Part shown: positions 1 to 8,584 of the stretch, one piece after another
How the letters are laid out: the number at the start of each line of letters is the position of its first letter
Position numbering within the stretch: the stretch's first letter is position 1
Assembly (NCBI RefSeq): GCF_038024065.1
Contig: NZ_CP150667.1
Location: 3,355,501 to 3,419,500, forward strand
Reading direction: 5' to 3'
DNA from: Polaribacter sejongensis
GTDB lineage: Bacteria; Bacteroidota; Bacteroidia; Flavobacteriales; Flavobacteriaceae
Length of the DNA: 64,000 nt
Notes under the pieces: generated by a model
Database searches by the model: none
Told to the model about the DNA's origin: nothing
What the model saw: the letters and a program-made list of their open reading frames with translations, nothing else
Position numbers and translations under genes: made by a program

Positions 1-1
1 A

Positions 2-460
2 AATGATTTAATTGGTAATCTGATTAAAACAGTACAAGGAGCAGCAGATTTTGAAAGAACTACTTTAACAGAAGTAATTGAAGCGAGAGCGAAAGCAACC
101 TCTGTAAATATAAATGCAGGAGATTTAACAGCAGATAACATGGCGCAATTTCAACAAGCGCAATCTGGCCTAACAGGTGCATTATCTAAGTTATTAGTTT
201 CTGTAGAACGTTATCCAGAATTAAAAGCGAATCAAAACTTTTTAGAATTACAAAGTCAGTTAGAAGGTACAGAGAACAGAATTAATGTTGCTAGAGATCG
301 TTTTAATGAAGGTGTAAATAATTATAACAAACACATAAAAGTGTTTCCAAATTCGGTGTTAGCAGGAATGTTTAATTTTGATGAAATGGATCGTTATAAA
401 GCAGATGCGGGATCTGAAAATGCACCAGATGTAGAGTTTAATTTCAACAATAAAAACTAA
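2..460 (+). CDS. lemA: LemA family protein, 3' part only
   Basis: The reading frame is already open at the left edge, so the N-terminus (signal or membrane helix and the first coiled-coil helix) lies outside the window. What remains is typical of the LemA C-terminal part: an alpha-helical stretch with YPELKAN, FLELQSQLEGTENRI and YNKHIKVFPNSVLAG. LemA proteins are membrane-anchored helical-bundle proteins of unknown biochemical role. The gene is followed after 4 bases by two TPM-domain genes. LemA next to TPM genes is a common arrangement in Bacteroidota and suggests a shared envelope function. The first internal ATG (140) is unlikely to be the start because upstream codons continue the family sequence. 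Confidence 0.9.
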   Translation, partial: NDLIGNLIKTVQGAADFERTTLTEVIEARAKATSVNINAGDLTADNMAQFQQAQSGLTGALSKLLVSVERYPELKANQNFLELQSQLEGTENRINVARDRFNEGVNNYNKHIKVFPNSVLAGMFNFDEMDRYKADAGSENAPDVEFNFNNKN

Positions 461-464
461 TAAT

Positions 465-902
465 ATGTCTAAAGTAGAAGCTTTTCTGTCTCCAGAAGAA
501 GAACAAGAAATTATTTCTGCTATTAGAGTTGCAGAGAAAAAAACTTCTGGCGAAATACGAGTTCACATAGAGGCTTCTACAGAGAAGAATCATGATGAAC
601 GAGCGTTAGAAGTTTTTCATTTGCTAAAAATGAACAACACTAAAGATGATAATGCAGTGTTGATCTATGTTGCTGTAAAAGACAAGAAATTTGTTATTTA
701 TGGTGATAAAGGAATTAACAATGTAGTGCCAAAAGATTTTTGGGATACCACCAAAGATGTAATGCAAAATCATTTTAAGCAAGGTAACTTTAAACAAGGA
801 ATTGTTGACGGAATCTTAAAGGCAGGAAAAGAGTTAAGAACACATTTTCCTTGGCAAATTGATGATGTAGATGAACTTTCTAATGAGATTTCTAAAGGAT
901 GA
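465..902 (+). CDS. TPM-domain protein (cytoplasmic type)
   Basis: A 145-residue protein that is essentially one TPM domain (the fold of plant TLP18.3, Psb32 and MOLO-1). The domain starts at SPEEEQEIISAIRVAEKKTSGEIRVHI and continues through NAVLIYVAVKDKKFVIYGDKGIN. No signal peptide or membrane helix is visible, so this copy is probably cytosolic or peripheral. It lies between lemA (4-base gap) and a second, secreted TPM gene whose ATG overlaps this stop in an ATGA arrangement, implying translational coupling. Some plant TPM proteins have phosphatase activity; for the bacterial proteins the role is unknown. Confidence 0.85.
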   Translation: MSKVEAFLSPEEEQEIISAIRVAEKKTSGEIRVHIEASTEKNHDERALEVFHLLKMNNTKDDNAVLIYVAVKDKKFVIYGDKGINNVVPKDFWDTTKDVMQNHFKQGNFKQGIVDGILKAGKELRTHFPWQIDDVDELSNEISKG

Positions 903-1750
903 TATACAGTAAACAGTATTCAGTAAATAGTATTCAATTAGCAGTGTTTTTTAGAAAAATTACTTTTTTTATTGCGTTTTTATTCACGTTAAGTGTTTTT
1001 TCTCAGGGCTATCAAATACCAGAAATTCCAGAGTTTCAAACCAGTGTTTATGATTATACTAGTTTATTAACGGAGAGTCAAAAAACAAGTTTAGAAGGTA
1101 AGCTGGTTCGTTATTCAGATACTACTTCTACGCAAATTGTAGTAGCTATTATTCCATCCACCGAAGGTGAAAATATTAATTATTTAGCCGCTAATTGGGG
1201 AGAGAAATGGGGAATAGGTGATGCAAAAAAAGACAATGGTGTTTTAATGTTGTTGGCATTAAACGACAGAAAAATTGCCATTCAAGCTGGTAAAGGTACA
1301 GAACATCTTTTAACCGATTTTCAGGCAAAAAGAATTATTGAAAGAGTCATTATTCCTGAGTTTAAAAGAGGAGATTATTATAGTGGTTTAGACAAAGGGT
1401 CTGATTATATTTTTAGAACCTTAAACGGAGAGTTTAAAGGAAGTAGACAAAAAGACGCAGAAGGTTTTGATCCTGGAATTATTATTTTTATCATTATAGT
1501 AATCATCATTTTTATTTTAATTTCTAGAGGAAATAAAAATAATGGTAGTGGTGGTAGAGGTTTTAGAAGCGGGTCTATTGCAGGAGCTATTTTAGAAACT
1601 ATTATTTTAAGTAACGCCGGTAGAGGTAGCGGAAGTTTTGGCGGTGGTTTTGGAAGTTCATCTGGAGGCGGAAGCTTCGGTGGAGGCGGCTTTGGAGGCG
1701 GTTTCGGCGGAGGTAGTTTTGGTGGAGGTGGCGCTTCTGGTGGCTGGTAA
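899..1750 (+). CDS. TPM-domain protein with Gly-rich tail (YgcG-like)
   Basis: A 283-residue exported protein. A hydrophobic stretch at about residues 18-36 ending FSQG looks like a signal sequence. The TPM domain covers about residues 40-180 (SVYDYTSLLTESQK, TQIVVAIIPS, DNGVLMLLALNDRKIAIQAGKG). A membrane helix follows at about 193-210 (a run of Ile/Val), and the last 40 residues are almost entirely Gly, Ser and Phe. This is the usual architecture of the YgcG-type partner of LemA. The start codon lies inside the stop of the upstream gene (ATGA). The N-terminus before the hydrophobic stretch is longer than usual, so an internal start is possible. Confidence 0.85.
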   Translation: MIYSKQYSVNSIQLAVFFRKITFFIAFLFTLSVFSQGYQIPEIPEFQTSVYDYTSLLTESQKTSLEGKLVRYSDTTSTQIVVAIIPSTEGENINYLAANWGEKWGIGDAKKDNGVLMLLALNDRKIAIQAGKGTEHLLTDFQAKRIIERVIIPEFKRGDYYSGLDKGSDYIFRTLNGEFKGSRQKDAEGFDPGIIIFIIIVIIIFILISRGNKNNGSGGRGFRSGSIAGAILETIILSNAGRGSGSFGGGFGSSSGGGSFGGGGFGGGFGGGSFGGGGASGGW

Positions 1751-1806
1751 ATTCCATTTTAATCTTTCTTGTTGGAAGAAAATCTAATTATAAAAAAATA
1801 AATTAT

Positions 1807-1839
1807 AAACCCTTCAGAATAAAAAAGCTGAAGGGTTTT
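1807..1839 (+). terminator. Intrinsic terminator of the lemA-TPM operon
   Basis: An 11-bp perfect inverted repeat, AAACCCTTCAG at 1807-1817 and CTGAAGGGTTT at 1828-1838, with a short A-rich loop and flanking A and T runs. It could act in both directions. It sits 56 bases after the second TPM gene. Confidence 0.85.
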
Positions 1840-1864
1840 AATATTAAAATAAATAGTATTGTTG

Positions 1865-2710
1865 ATGAAAGTAATAACTGTAATTTTTAGTTTTCTGTCT
1901 TTATTAAGTTGTCAGAATTTTGGTAGTTTAAAACTTATATCAGAATTATCAAAAGACTTAGAAGAGGTTTCTGGAGCAGAAGTAGTTGCCAATTCAGATT
2001 TTATTTGGATGCAAAACGATAGTGGAAATAAACCTAAAATTTACGGTGTTTCTGCTACCGGAAATATTGTTGAAGAGCTTACTATAAAAGAAAAAAACCA
2101 CGATTGGGAAGACCTTGCATCCGACGAAGAAGGTAATCTTTACATTGGTGATTTTGGAAACAATGATAGTGAAAGAGAAAACCTTGTTATTTTAAAAGTA
2201 AAGCATGATGATTTAACAAGTTCTAAAAAAATAAAAGTAGAAAAAATTAAGTTTTCTTATCCGGAACAAAAGAAGTTTCCACCTAAAAAGAAAAAACTAT
2301 TTTTTGATGCAGAATCTTTTTTCTATTATAATAATTCATTTTATGTGTTTACTAAAAGTAGGGTAGAAGGACAGTATGGTAAAACCTCTTTATACAAGGT
2401 TCCTGCTAAAGAAGGAAAACATGAAGCAGTATTTATTTCTGAATTTAATAATTGTAACGACAAGGAATGTTGGATTACTTCTGCAGATATTTCTGATGAT
2501 GGAAGCAAAGTAGCATTATTGTCTCCAGCTGCTGTTTTAATTTTTACGGATTATAAAAACGATGATTTTTTATCAGGAAAATTAACCAAAATTCCATTAA
2601 ATTCTTATTCTCAAAAAGAAGGAATTACTTTTAAAGACAATAATACTTTGCTAATTACGGATGAAAAATCAGATGGTGTTGGCGGTAATTTTTATGAACT
2701 TAAAATATAG
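1865..2710 (+). CDS. Uncharacterised lipoprotein, possible beta-propeller
   Basis: A 281-residue protein with a lipoprotein signal ending in the lipobox LLSC (Cys at residue 14 from the ATG), so it is probably membrane anchored. Two in-frame TTG codons precede the ATG at 1865; the ATG was chosen because it gives a standard signal peptide. The body has repeated motifs of beta-propeller-like proteins, for example WMQNDSGNKPKIYGV, DWEDLASDEEGNLYIGDFGNN, DAESFFYYNNSFYVFTKS and EGITFKDNNTLLITDE. The acidic WEDLA and EG(I/L) motifs recall phytase-like or SdiA-regulated-like propellers, but the function is not recognised. The gene stands alone and converges with the regulator gene on the opposite strand. 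Confidence 0.75.
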   Translation: MKVITVIFSFLSLLSCQNFGSLKLISELSKDLEEVSGAEVVANSDFIWMQNDSGNKPKIYGVSATGNIVEELTIKEKNHDWEDLASDEEGNLYIGDFGNNDSERENLVILKVKHDDLTSSKKIKVEKIKFSYPEQKKFPPKKKKLFFDAESFFYYNNSFYVFTKSRVEGQYGKTSLYKVPAKEGKHEAVFISEFNNCNDKECWITSADISDDGSKVALLSPAAVLIFTDYKNDDFLSGKLTKIPLNSYSQKEGITFKDNNTLLITDEKSDGVGGNFYELKI

Positions 2711-2718
2711 TTTTATTT

Positions 2719-4872
2719 CTAAATTCCGTAACGTTCTTTTAATTTATCAAATAAATACGTAGTGTTTGTAATACCAACTGCTTCTGCAATTTGTTTTTTA
2801 GAAGCTAATGGATTTTCGGCTCTTAAATTTCGTGCTTTTTCTAAACGCGCTTCTTGTATTAATTGGTTTACAGTTTGGCCTAAAATACTTTTAACTTTAC
2901 GGTTTAAGGTGCTTCTAGAAACTGCCATGTATTCTGCAATAGCATCAACAGAAAGTAGTGGTGAGTTTATGTTTTGGTTAATATAAGTCGTAATTTTTGT
3001 ATTAAATTTATCTGCATACTCGTTGAGGTTTTTTAATTCTTCTGGAGATGTTTCCTTATCAAAATCTTTAACATTTTTATAGAGTGCTATACCGTTTTTA
3101 ATATTAATTAAAAGCTCTTCTTCCATAAAAGGTTTGTGCAAATAACCATCTATACCAAGACGTAACATAGATAATTTACCTTGTTGGTCTGTTCTTGCTG
3201 TAAGTACTATAATAGGTGTTTTGTTCTGTTGCTTTTTTAATTCTTTAACCAAAGTTTCTCCATCCATTACAGGCATCATATAATCTGTTAGAATTAGATC
3301 GAAACTATTATTTTGAAGAATAGAGAGCGCATCTTTACCGTCTTCTGCTTCTGTAACGTTATAATTTTTTAAAACTTTTTTTAAGTAAATTCTCATTTGT
3401 TCATGATCATCTACTACAAGTATGTTTTGTTTTTTGTTTATAAATGTTGGTTTTGTTTGTTCATTAGTGCTAAAAGTATTTTGTGGTTCTATTTTAGGTT
3501 GATGAATGGCAGAGCTTACATAGTTTTTAGGAATTGAAATAGAAAAACAAGATCCTTTACCAATACTACTTTTTACATCGATAGAAAAATGATGTGCATT
3601 TACAATACTTTTAGTAAAAGCCAATCCTATGCCACTACCTTGGCTTTTTGTAATATCATTTTTTACTTGATAAAAGCGTTTAAATACATTTTCTCTTTCT
3701 TCTTTATGGATGCCAATACCAGAATCTATAACATTAATTGTAATGCCATCATCATTATTAAAAGTAGTGTTTATAGCAACGCTACCGTTAATAGATGTAA
3801 ACTTTAAAGCATTGCTAAGTAAATTGCTAATTGCTTTAGAAAATAGGTTTTTATCTATTAGAATATTTGTTTTTAGCGTGTTGTTATTAAAGGTGAAATC
3901 AATGTTTTTTTTAGCAAAAAGACTTTGAAAATTAGTAAAATATTTTTCTAGAAAAGAATTTACATCAACAGGAATTCTAATAAGTTCGAATTGATCACTT
4001 TCCATTTTACTCAAATCCATAATACTATTAATAATATCTTGCATTTGTTGGCACTGTTCTTTAATAACGGTTGTTTTTTCTTTATTTTCTTTGTCTGATT
4101 CTTTAAAGGTTAATTGATTTGTATAGCCTTGAATAAGCGTTAAAGGTGTGCGTATTTCATGAGATAGGTTTACAAAGAAATGCGATTTAAACTCACTCAA
4201 TTCTCGCAATTCTGCTTCTTGTTTTTCTAAGATAAATTTATCTGATAGTACTTTATCTCTTTCTAATGCTAAAAGCTTTTCATATACTAAATTATTCGAT
4301 TTAAAATAGTTTACCAAAAGGTGTACTACAAGAAAAATACAAGCAGACTCTAAGATAATTAAACGATCTACATATTCTGTTGGGTAAACAACATATATGT
4401 AATAAGGTGTTAAAAAGATTAGAAAGCCAATTATTAACGCAAGGTATGATGAACTTTTTTTAGTGTAAAGAGTGCTCACAATAGGAGATAATAAAACAAA
4501 ATAATACTCTACATAATGGCCCGGAGAAATAATTAGCGAAGCATATGAATTAGCAATAACAAAAACACTTAAAAAGTAGAAACGACCCCATTTAAAGTGA
4601 AGGTTTTTATTAAGAAAAAGGATTAGTATGAGAGAAATGAGTATAAAAAAATGCGTAAAGAAAAATCTAATATCAATAAAAGCGAACGTAATAGTTTTGT
4701 GATTGATAACCTCTAGAACGATACTTACAATGAGCTCTAAACTAACAAAAATTAAAACAACAATTCCCCAAATTACACAAAAGGTATTTAATAAACGTAT
4801 TCTTTTGTTAAGGCTGTTTGTATGCCTTTTTTGGATTCCTAAATTAAGTAAACTTTCATATTTCTCTTTCAT
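2719..4872 (-). CDS. Hybrid sensor histidine kinase / receiver / AraC regulator
   Basis: A single-polypeptide two-component system of 717 residues. The N-terminal 200 residues hold several membrane helices and no large periplasmic sensor, which separates it from classical HTCS proteins. A HisKA domain follows, with NLSHEIRTPL and the phospho-acceptor His at about residue 238, then a HATPase domain with SGIGLAFTKS. The receiver domain (ILVVDDHEQM) has its acceptor Asp at about residue 530 in LILTDYMMP. The C-terminus is an AraC-type helix-turn-helix (VDAIAEYMAVSRSTLNRKVK). A TTG 42 bases upstream is in frame, but the ATG at 4872 is preferred. The gene is divergent from a T9SS-sorted protein gene whose promoter carries direct repeats; regulation of that unit is inferred. 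Confidence 0.85.
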   Translation of the reverse strand: MKEKYESLLNLGIQKRHTNSLNKRIRLLNTFCVIWGIVVLIFVSLELIVSIVLEVINHKTITFAFIDIRFFFTHFFILISLILILFLNKNLHFKWGRFYFLSVFVIANSYASLIISPGHYVEYYFVLLSPIVSTLYTKKSSSYLALIIGFLIFLTPYYIYVVYPTEYVDRLIILESACIFLVVHLLVNYFKSNNLVYEKLLALERDKVLSDKFILEKQEAELRELSEFKSHFFVNLSHEIRTPLTLIQGYTNQLTFKESDKENKEKTTVIKEQCQQMQDIINSIMDLSKMESDQFELIRIPVDVNSFLEKYFTNFQSLFAKKNIDFTFNNNTLKTNILIDKNLFSKAISNLLSNALKFTSINGSVAINTTFNNDDGITINVIDSGIGIHKEERENVFKRFYQVKNDITKSQGSGIGLAFTKSIVNAHHFSIDVKSSIGKGSCFSISIPKNYVSSAIHQPKIEPQNTFSTNEQTKPTFINKKQNILVVDDHEQMRIYLKKVLKNYNVTEAEDGKDALSILQNNSFDLILTDYMMPVMDGETLVKELKKQQNKTPIIVLTARTDQQGKLSMLRLGIDGYLHKPFMEEELLINIKNGIALYKNVKDFDKETSPEELKNLNEYADKFNTKITTYINQNINSPLLSVDAIAEYMAVSRSTLNRKVKSILGQTVNQLIQEARLEKARNLRAENPLASKKQIAEAVGITNTTYLFDKLKERYGI

Positions 4873-4988
4873 AAAAAACGAAACAATATTGGTTTTAGAT
4901 AAAAAAAGTAACAAGCATTAGATGCTTTATAAATACTTTTTTTTGTAAATATATCTTTTTTGAGGTAATTAAGTAGCTGTAAATAACC

Positions 4989-5089
4989 TTTTGACTCAAA
5001 TGGTTAGTATTTGACTCAAATAGTTACTTTGTGATTAGAATAGAAGAATTTTGAATGATGTAAATACTTGTTTAGCAATAGTTTTGTGG
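4989..5089 (+). promoter_or_regulatory. Promoter with 20-bp phased direct repeats
   Basis: TTGACTCAAATGGTTA at 4991-5006 and TTGACTCAAATAGTTA at 5011-5026 are near-identical and exactly 20 bp apart. Weaker members of the series start near 5029 (TTTGTGATTAGAATAG) and at 5049 (TTTTGAATGATGTAAATA), keeping the same 20-bp step. A clear Bacteroidota -7 box, TAGTTTTG, lies at 5079-5086, 30 bases before the next ATG. No good -33 TTTG is present at the usual distance, as expected of an activator-dependent promoter. The same layout precedes the lipoprotein gene at 8585. Binding by the adjacent AraC-type regulator is inferred. Confidence 0.6.
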
Positions 5090-5115
5090 TAAACATTTTA
5101 ATAAAATAATATATT

Positions 5116-7755
5116 ATGAAAACACAAATACTTTTAATATTTACTTTAATAACTACCTTAAGTTATGCACAAACAAGAATAGCATCGGGTATTAACGGGC
5201 CAGTAGGAATACAGGTAATAGATGATTATGTTTATACTCTGAATAATTCATCTTTAATAAGATATAATAAGAGTGAGGTTTCTACGAGTTATGAACTAGT
5301 TTCAAATATTAGTTCATCTACTAACGGCTATAATCTTTGGAGGGAAGGAAATTATCTTTTTATGCCTTTTACAGGTATTAAAGGGGTTAATGTATCAGGA
5401 GTTATACCTACAATACCTATTCAGCAGATTAATGTAACAAGTACCATATCTACAGTATTTCATTATAATAACGAGTTGTATTATACAGGTAGTAATCCTT
5501 CTAACTCTTCGCAACATGAATTACGTAAAGTTACAGGGATAAACTCTAGTGTATTTGTAGCATCACTACCTGTTGCTCATCAAAATATTACAGATGTTAC
5601 TTTAGATGGTTCTACCTTATATTTTGTATTTAACAATTTGAGTACTGGAAAGATCTATAAAATTGATTTATCAGCAACTACACCAGCTGCACAAATAGTA
5701 AAGAGTGGGTTGCCTGCGCCTTGGGGAATTCATTTTGTAGATGATTACTTATATTTTACTTCAAACTTAACTAATGGTCAGATACGTAAAATACATAAGT
5801 CTGGTGCTGGTAGCGTATATTATATTGGTCAACCTATACAAAGTCCAAGAGGAATAGATATAGACGGGCAAGACATTTACGTTGCATCTGTTGGTAGTTC
5901 ATTACAAGGTATTTATAAATATACAGATGCTAATTTAACCCCAAATTGTGTAGCTCCAAGTAATGTTTTTAAAACAATAGATGATGAAACGACAACAACT
6001 ATAAGTTGGAATGGTGTGTATGGAGCACTTTCTTACGATGTTACTTATGTAAATGCTGGCGATGATGTAAGTACAGGAACAACAATAACTGGTATTACTA
6101 CAACAAGTACGGTGTTAAGTGGTTTAACAAACGGTAATGAATATGATGTTTATGTAAAAACAAATTGTACAAGTGCAACAACATCTGATTATTCTAATTA
6201 TATAAATTTTACACAGCTAATCTCATCGCAGAGACCAATAATATATGTAGATTATACGGCATCAGGATCTAATGATGGATCTTCTTGGGCAGATGCTTTT
6301 ACAGATTTACAAGATGCTTTAACTACTGTAAGTGAGGGTTCTAAAATTTGGATAGCTAAAGGTACTTATAAAGCATCAGCAAGTAATCGTGATGCAACTT
6401 TTGATATTTTAAAAGAAAATGTAAGTATTTATGGAGGTTTTGCAGGTACAGAAAATTCTATAGAAGATAGAGTTTTAGGAACAAACGCAACTATTTTATC
6501 AGGAGATTTAAATAATAATGATGTAAATGTTTCCGATTTTCCTTCTAATTATGGTAATTCTACACGTAATGGAGATAATAGTTATCACCTTATAAATATT
6601 ACAGCAACTGGAGAAAGTTTATTGTTAGATGGTTTAACTATAAGTGATGCACATACAAATGTAAGTGCAACAGAAACTGGTGGTGCTATTATAAAAGATA
6701 AGTCAATATATAATCTTACACTTAAAAACTGTATTATTAAAGATAATGTAAGTAGAAATACAAATGCAGGACTTTTAGCTGAATTTGAACTAAATAATCC
6801 AACGGGTCAAAGAGCATCTTTAGTAATTGAAAATTGTCAGTTTATAAATAATATGTCTAGAGAAGGATCTGGGATTTATATGCATGCAAAAATTGATACA
6901 AATGTAGATGTAACCATTACAAATACTTTATTTGACTCTAATGTTGCAGCAGACTTAAGTGATAGTAATAAAGGTTATGGAGCTAGTGTTGCTTGGATAA
7001 GAAGTATTGGTGCTAATGCAGATGTAAATGTAAATATTGTAAATAATACTTATGTAAATAATATTGAAAATACTACAACATTTATCGCAGGTAAAGGCTC
7101 TACTTTAGCAATTTCTAAAAGTGGTCCGAGTGATGGTGCTATTAATGCAACAATTTCTAATTCTATTTTTTGGGGTAATAAAGATCTAACAACTACAGGC
7201 AACGTGGTAAACTCAGTAAATGCCCTTAACGAATCTTTACCAAACTCTTTAGCCATTTATAATTCAATAGACGAACGTAATTTTATAGGTAATGCTATCA
7301 CACATAAAGCAAGTATAAATTATAGCAACCCATTGTTTGTAAATGCAGCAAATAGTAATTTTACCTTACAAACAGGTTCTCCAGCAATAAATACAGGAGA
7401 TAACACTAAAATACCAACAAGTATTACTAAAGATTTACTAGGTAACCAACGTATTTTTGACACCACAGTAGATATGGGTGTTTATGAGTTTGGATCAAGT
7501 GTTTTAGGTGTAAATGATAACTTTAATGTGTTTAAAAGTGATGTAACTGTTTACCCAAATCCAACAGTTTCAAATTTAAATATTAAAATGGATAGCAATT
7601 TAAAACGTGCAATAGTATATTCTGTTTTAGGAAATAAAGTTTTAGAAACTACTTCTAAAAAGATAACAACATCAAACTTAAAAAGTGGTCTTTATTTAAT
7701 TAAAATAGAAGACGAAAACGGAACTGTTTCTACAAAAAAGTTCATAAAAAAGTAG
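5116..7755 (+). CDS. Secreted beta-helix protein with T9SS sorting domain
   Basis: An 879-residue exported protein. It has a signal peptide (LIFTLITTLSYAQ), then an N-terminal propeller-like region to about residue 275 (GPVGIQVIDDYVYTLN, PWGIHFVDDYLYFTSN, PRGIDIDGQDIYVAS). A fibronectin type III domain spans about 280-365 (TTISWNGVYGALSYDVTY, GLTNGNEYDVYVKT). A right-handed beta-helix of the choice-of-anchor Q type covers about 375-795 (IYVDYTASGSNDGSSWADAF, repeated N-rich coils). The last 75 residues are a type A T9SS sorting domain (VTVYPNPTVSNLNI, NLKSGLYLIKIEDENG, TKKFIKK). It is probably surface exposed or released. The substrate is unknown; the fold is compatible with an adhesin or a polysaccharide-binding protein. 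It is divergent from the AraC-type hybrid regulator and has the phased-repeat promoter. Confidence 0.85.
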   Translation: MKTQILLIFTLITTLSYAQTRIASGINGPVGIQVIDDYVYTLNNSSLIRYNKSEVSTSYELVSNISSSTNGYNLWREGNYLFMPFTGIKGVNVSGVIPTIPIQQINVTSTISTVFHYNNELYYTGSNPSNSSQHELRKVTGINSSVFVASLPVAHQNITDVTLDGSTLYFVFNNLSTGKIYKIDLSATTPAAQIVKSGLPAPWGIHFVDDYLYFTSNLTNGQIRKIHKSGAGSVYYIGQPIQSPRGIDIDGQDIYVASVGSSLQGIYKYTDANLTPNCVAPSNVFKTIDDETTTTISWNGVYGALSYDVTYVNAGDDVSTGTTITGITTTSTVLSGLTNGNEYDVYVKTNCTSATTSDYSNYINFTQLISSQRPIIYVDYTASGSNDGSSWADAFTDLQDALTTVSEGSKIWIAKGTYKASASNRDATFDILKENVSIYGGFAGTENSIEDRVLGTNATILSGDLNNNDVNVSDFPSNYGNSTRNGDNSYHLINITATGESLLLDGLTISDAHTNVSATETGGAIIKDKSIYNLTLKNCIIKDNVSRNTNAGLLAEFELNNPTGQRASLVIENCQFINNMSREGSGIYMHAKIDTNVDVTITNTLFDSNVAADLSDSNKGYGASVAWIRSIGANADVNVNIVNNTYVNNIENTTTFIAGKGSTLAISKSGPSDGAINATISNSIFWGNKDLTTTGNVVNSVNALNESLPNSLAIYNSIDERNFIGNAITHKASINYSNPLFVNAANSNFTLQTGSPAINTGDNTKIPTSITKDLLGNQRIFDTTVDMGVYEFGSSVLGVNDNFNVFKSDVTVYPNPTVSNLNIKMDSNLKRAIVYSVLGNKVLETTSKKITTSNLKSGLYLIKIEDENGTVSTKKFIKK

Positions 7756-7780
7756 AAATTTAGTTAGAGTGTTTTTTAAT

Positions 7781-7809
7781 CTCGCAAGTACATTGCTTGC
7801 GAGGTTTTA
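7781..7809 (+). terminator. Terminator after the T9SS-sorted protein gene
   Basis: CTCGCAAG at 7781-7788 pairs perfectly with CTTGCGAG at 7796-7803 and is followed by GTTTT. It lies 25 bases after the stop codon. Confidence 0.75.
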
Positions 7810-8480
7810 TTAAAACAAAACCTAATAATAGATGAATCTCAAAAAAAAAAGAGATACGTATAATTACAAATAGCGAAACAAGAGTAAATTATTCTTTTAG
7901 TTATACTTAGAAATATGATTCTAACGATGGAGTTTAAAAAACTTCTTTTTATAGAGCAAAGTCAAGTTGTGGTAGCAGTTTTATCATAAATTAATAGAAT
8001 CTGATAAAGAAAGTAGATTTTTTGTTTAAATCTCGTAGGTGTAATTCTTACGAGATTTTTTTTTTAGATAAAAACGATTACATGAAGATTTGAATTAGAA
8101 AATTCGATTACGTATAAGTTAAAAAAAAACGAACTTTTAATATACAAAATGCTTAAAAACAGTTAATTGAGGGGGTTCTGTGGCTTTTAGTGGAGTGTCT
8201 TAAATCTTTTTAGTAGCTACTAGTAATCTATTCCTTTATAAAGTTTGAGTTTGATGGAACTTATTTAATATCCTCTAAAGGAGCAGGTAATTGATATTTT
8301 ATAATCAAGATTAATATCGTTTTGAATGATGAAATTTCTTTTATAATAACTAGAAAAATACACGCTACTAATTAAAAAATCATCATTAAGTATTATAAAT
8401 ATTGACTGCTTTTAGAGTTCATTATAAAATATATTTAATTGTTTTTTAGATAAAAAAAGCAAATGATTTAAAAGGATGTT
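7810..8480. other. Long non-coding stretch with a second, related terminator
   Basis: No convincing gene is visible in these 670 bases. A second terminator at 8028-8065 closely resembles the one at 7781, suggesting a duplicated gene end whose body has decayed. The sequence TTTTGAATGATG at 8320-8331 is identical to the promoter-proximal element upstream of the T9SS gene but lacks a -7 box, so it may be a relic. Very short open frames such as the one starting near 7915 (about 24 codons) have no support. Confidence 0.5.
8028..8065 (+). terminator. Orphan terminator
   Basis: AAATCTCGTA at 8028-8037 pairs with TACGAGATTT at 8049-8058 and is followed by a run of about ten T. There is no gene directly upstream. 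Its core (CTCGTAGGTGTAATTCTTACGAG) aligns with the terminator at 7781-7803. Confidence 0.7.
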
Positions 8481-8561
8481 TTTTGATGTAAATAGTTGAG
8501 TTTTGACTCAAATAGATGTTTTTTGAATGAGGTAAATAGCTGTTTACTAATAGATTTGTAG
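8481..8561 (+). promoter_or_regulatory. Second phased-repeat promoter
   Basis: Repeats starting TTTTGA lie at 8481 (TTTTGATGTAAATAGTTGA), 8501 (TTTTGACTCAAATAGATG) and 8521 (TTTTGAATGAGGTAAATAG), all 20 bp apart. The 41 bases at 8521-8561 match 5049-5089 at 34 positions. The -7 box TAGATTTG is at 8551-8558, 27 bases before the ATG of the next gene. This suggests shared control with the gene at 5116. Confidence 0.6.
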
Positions 8562-8584
8562 CTATAAAATAAAAACACTTTATA

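Noticed and set aside
4873..4914. A 14-residue extension of the hybrid regulator from a TTG
   Set aside because: An ATG at 4872 gives a normal cytoplasmic N-terminus before the first membrane helix.
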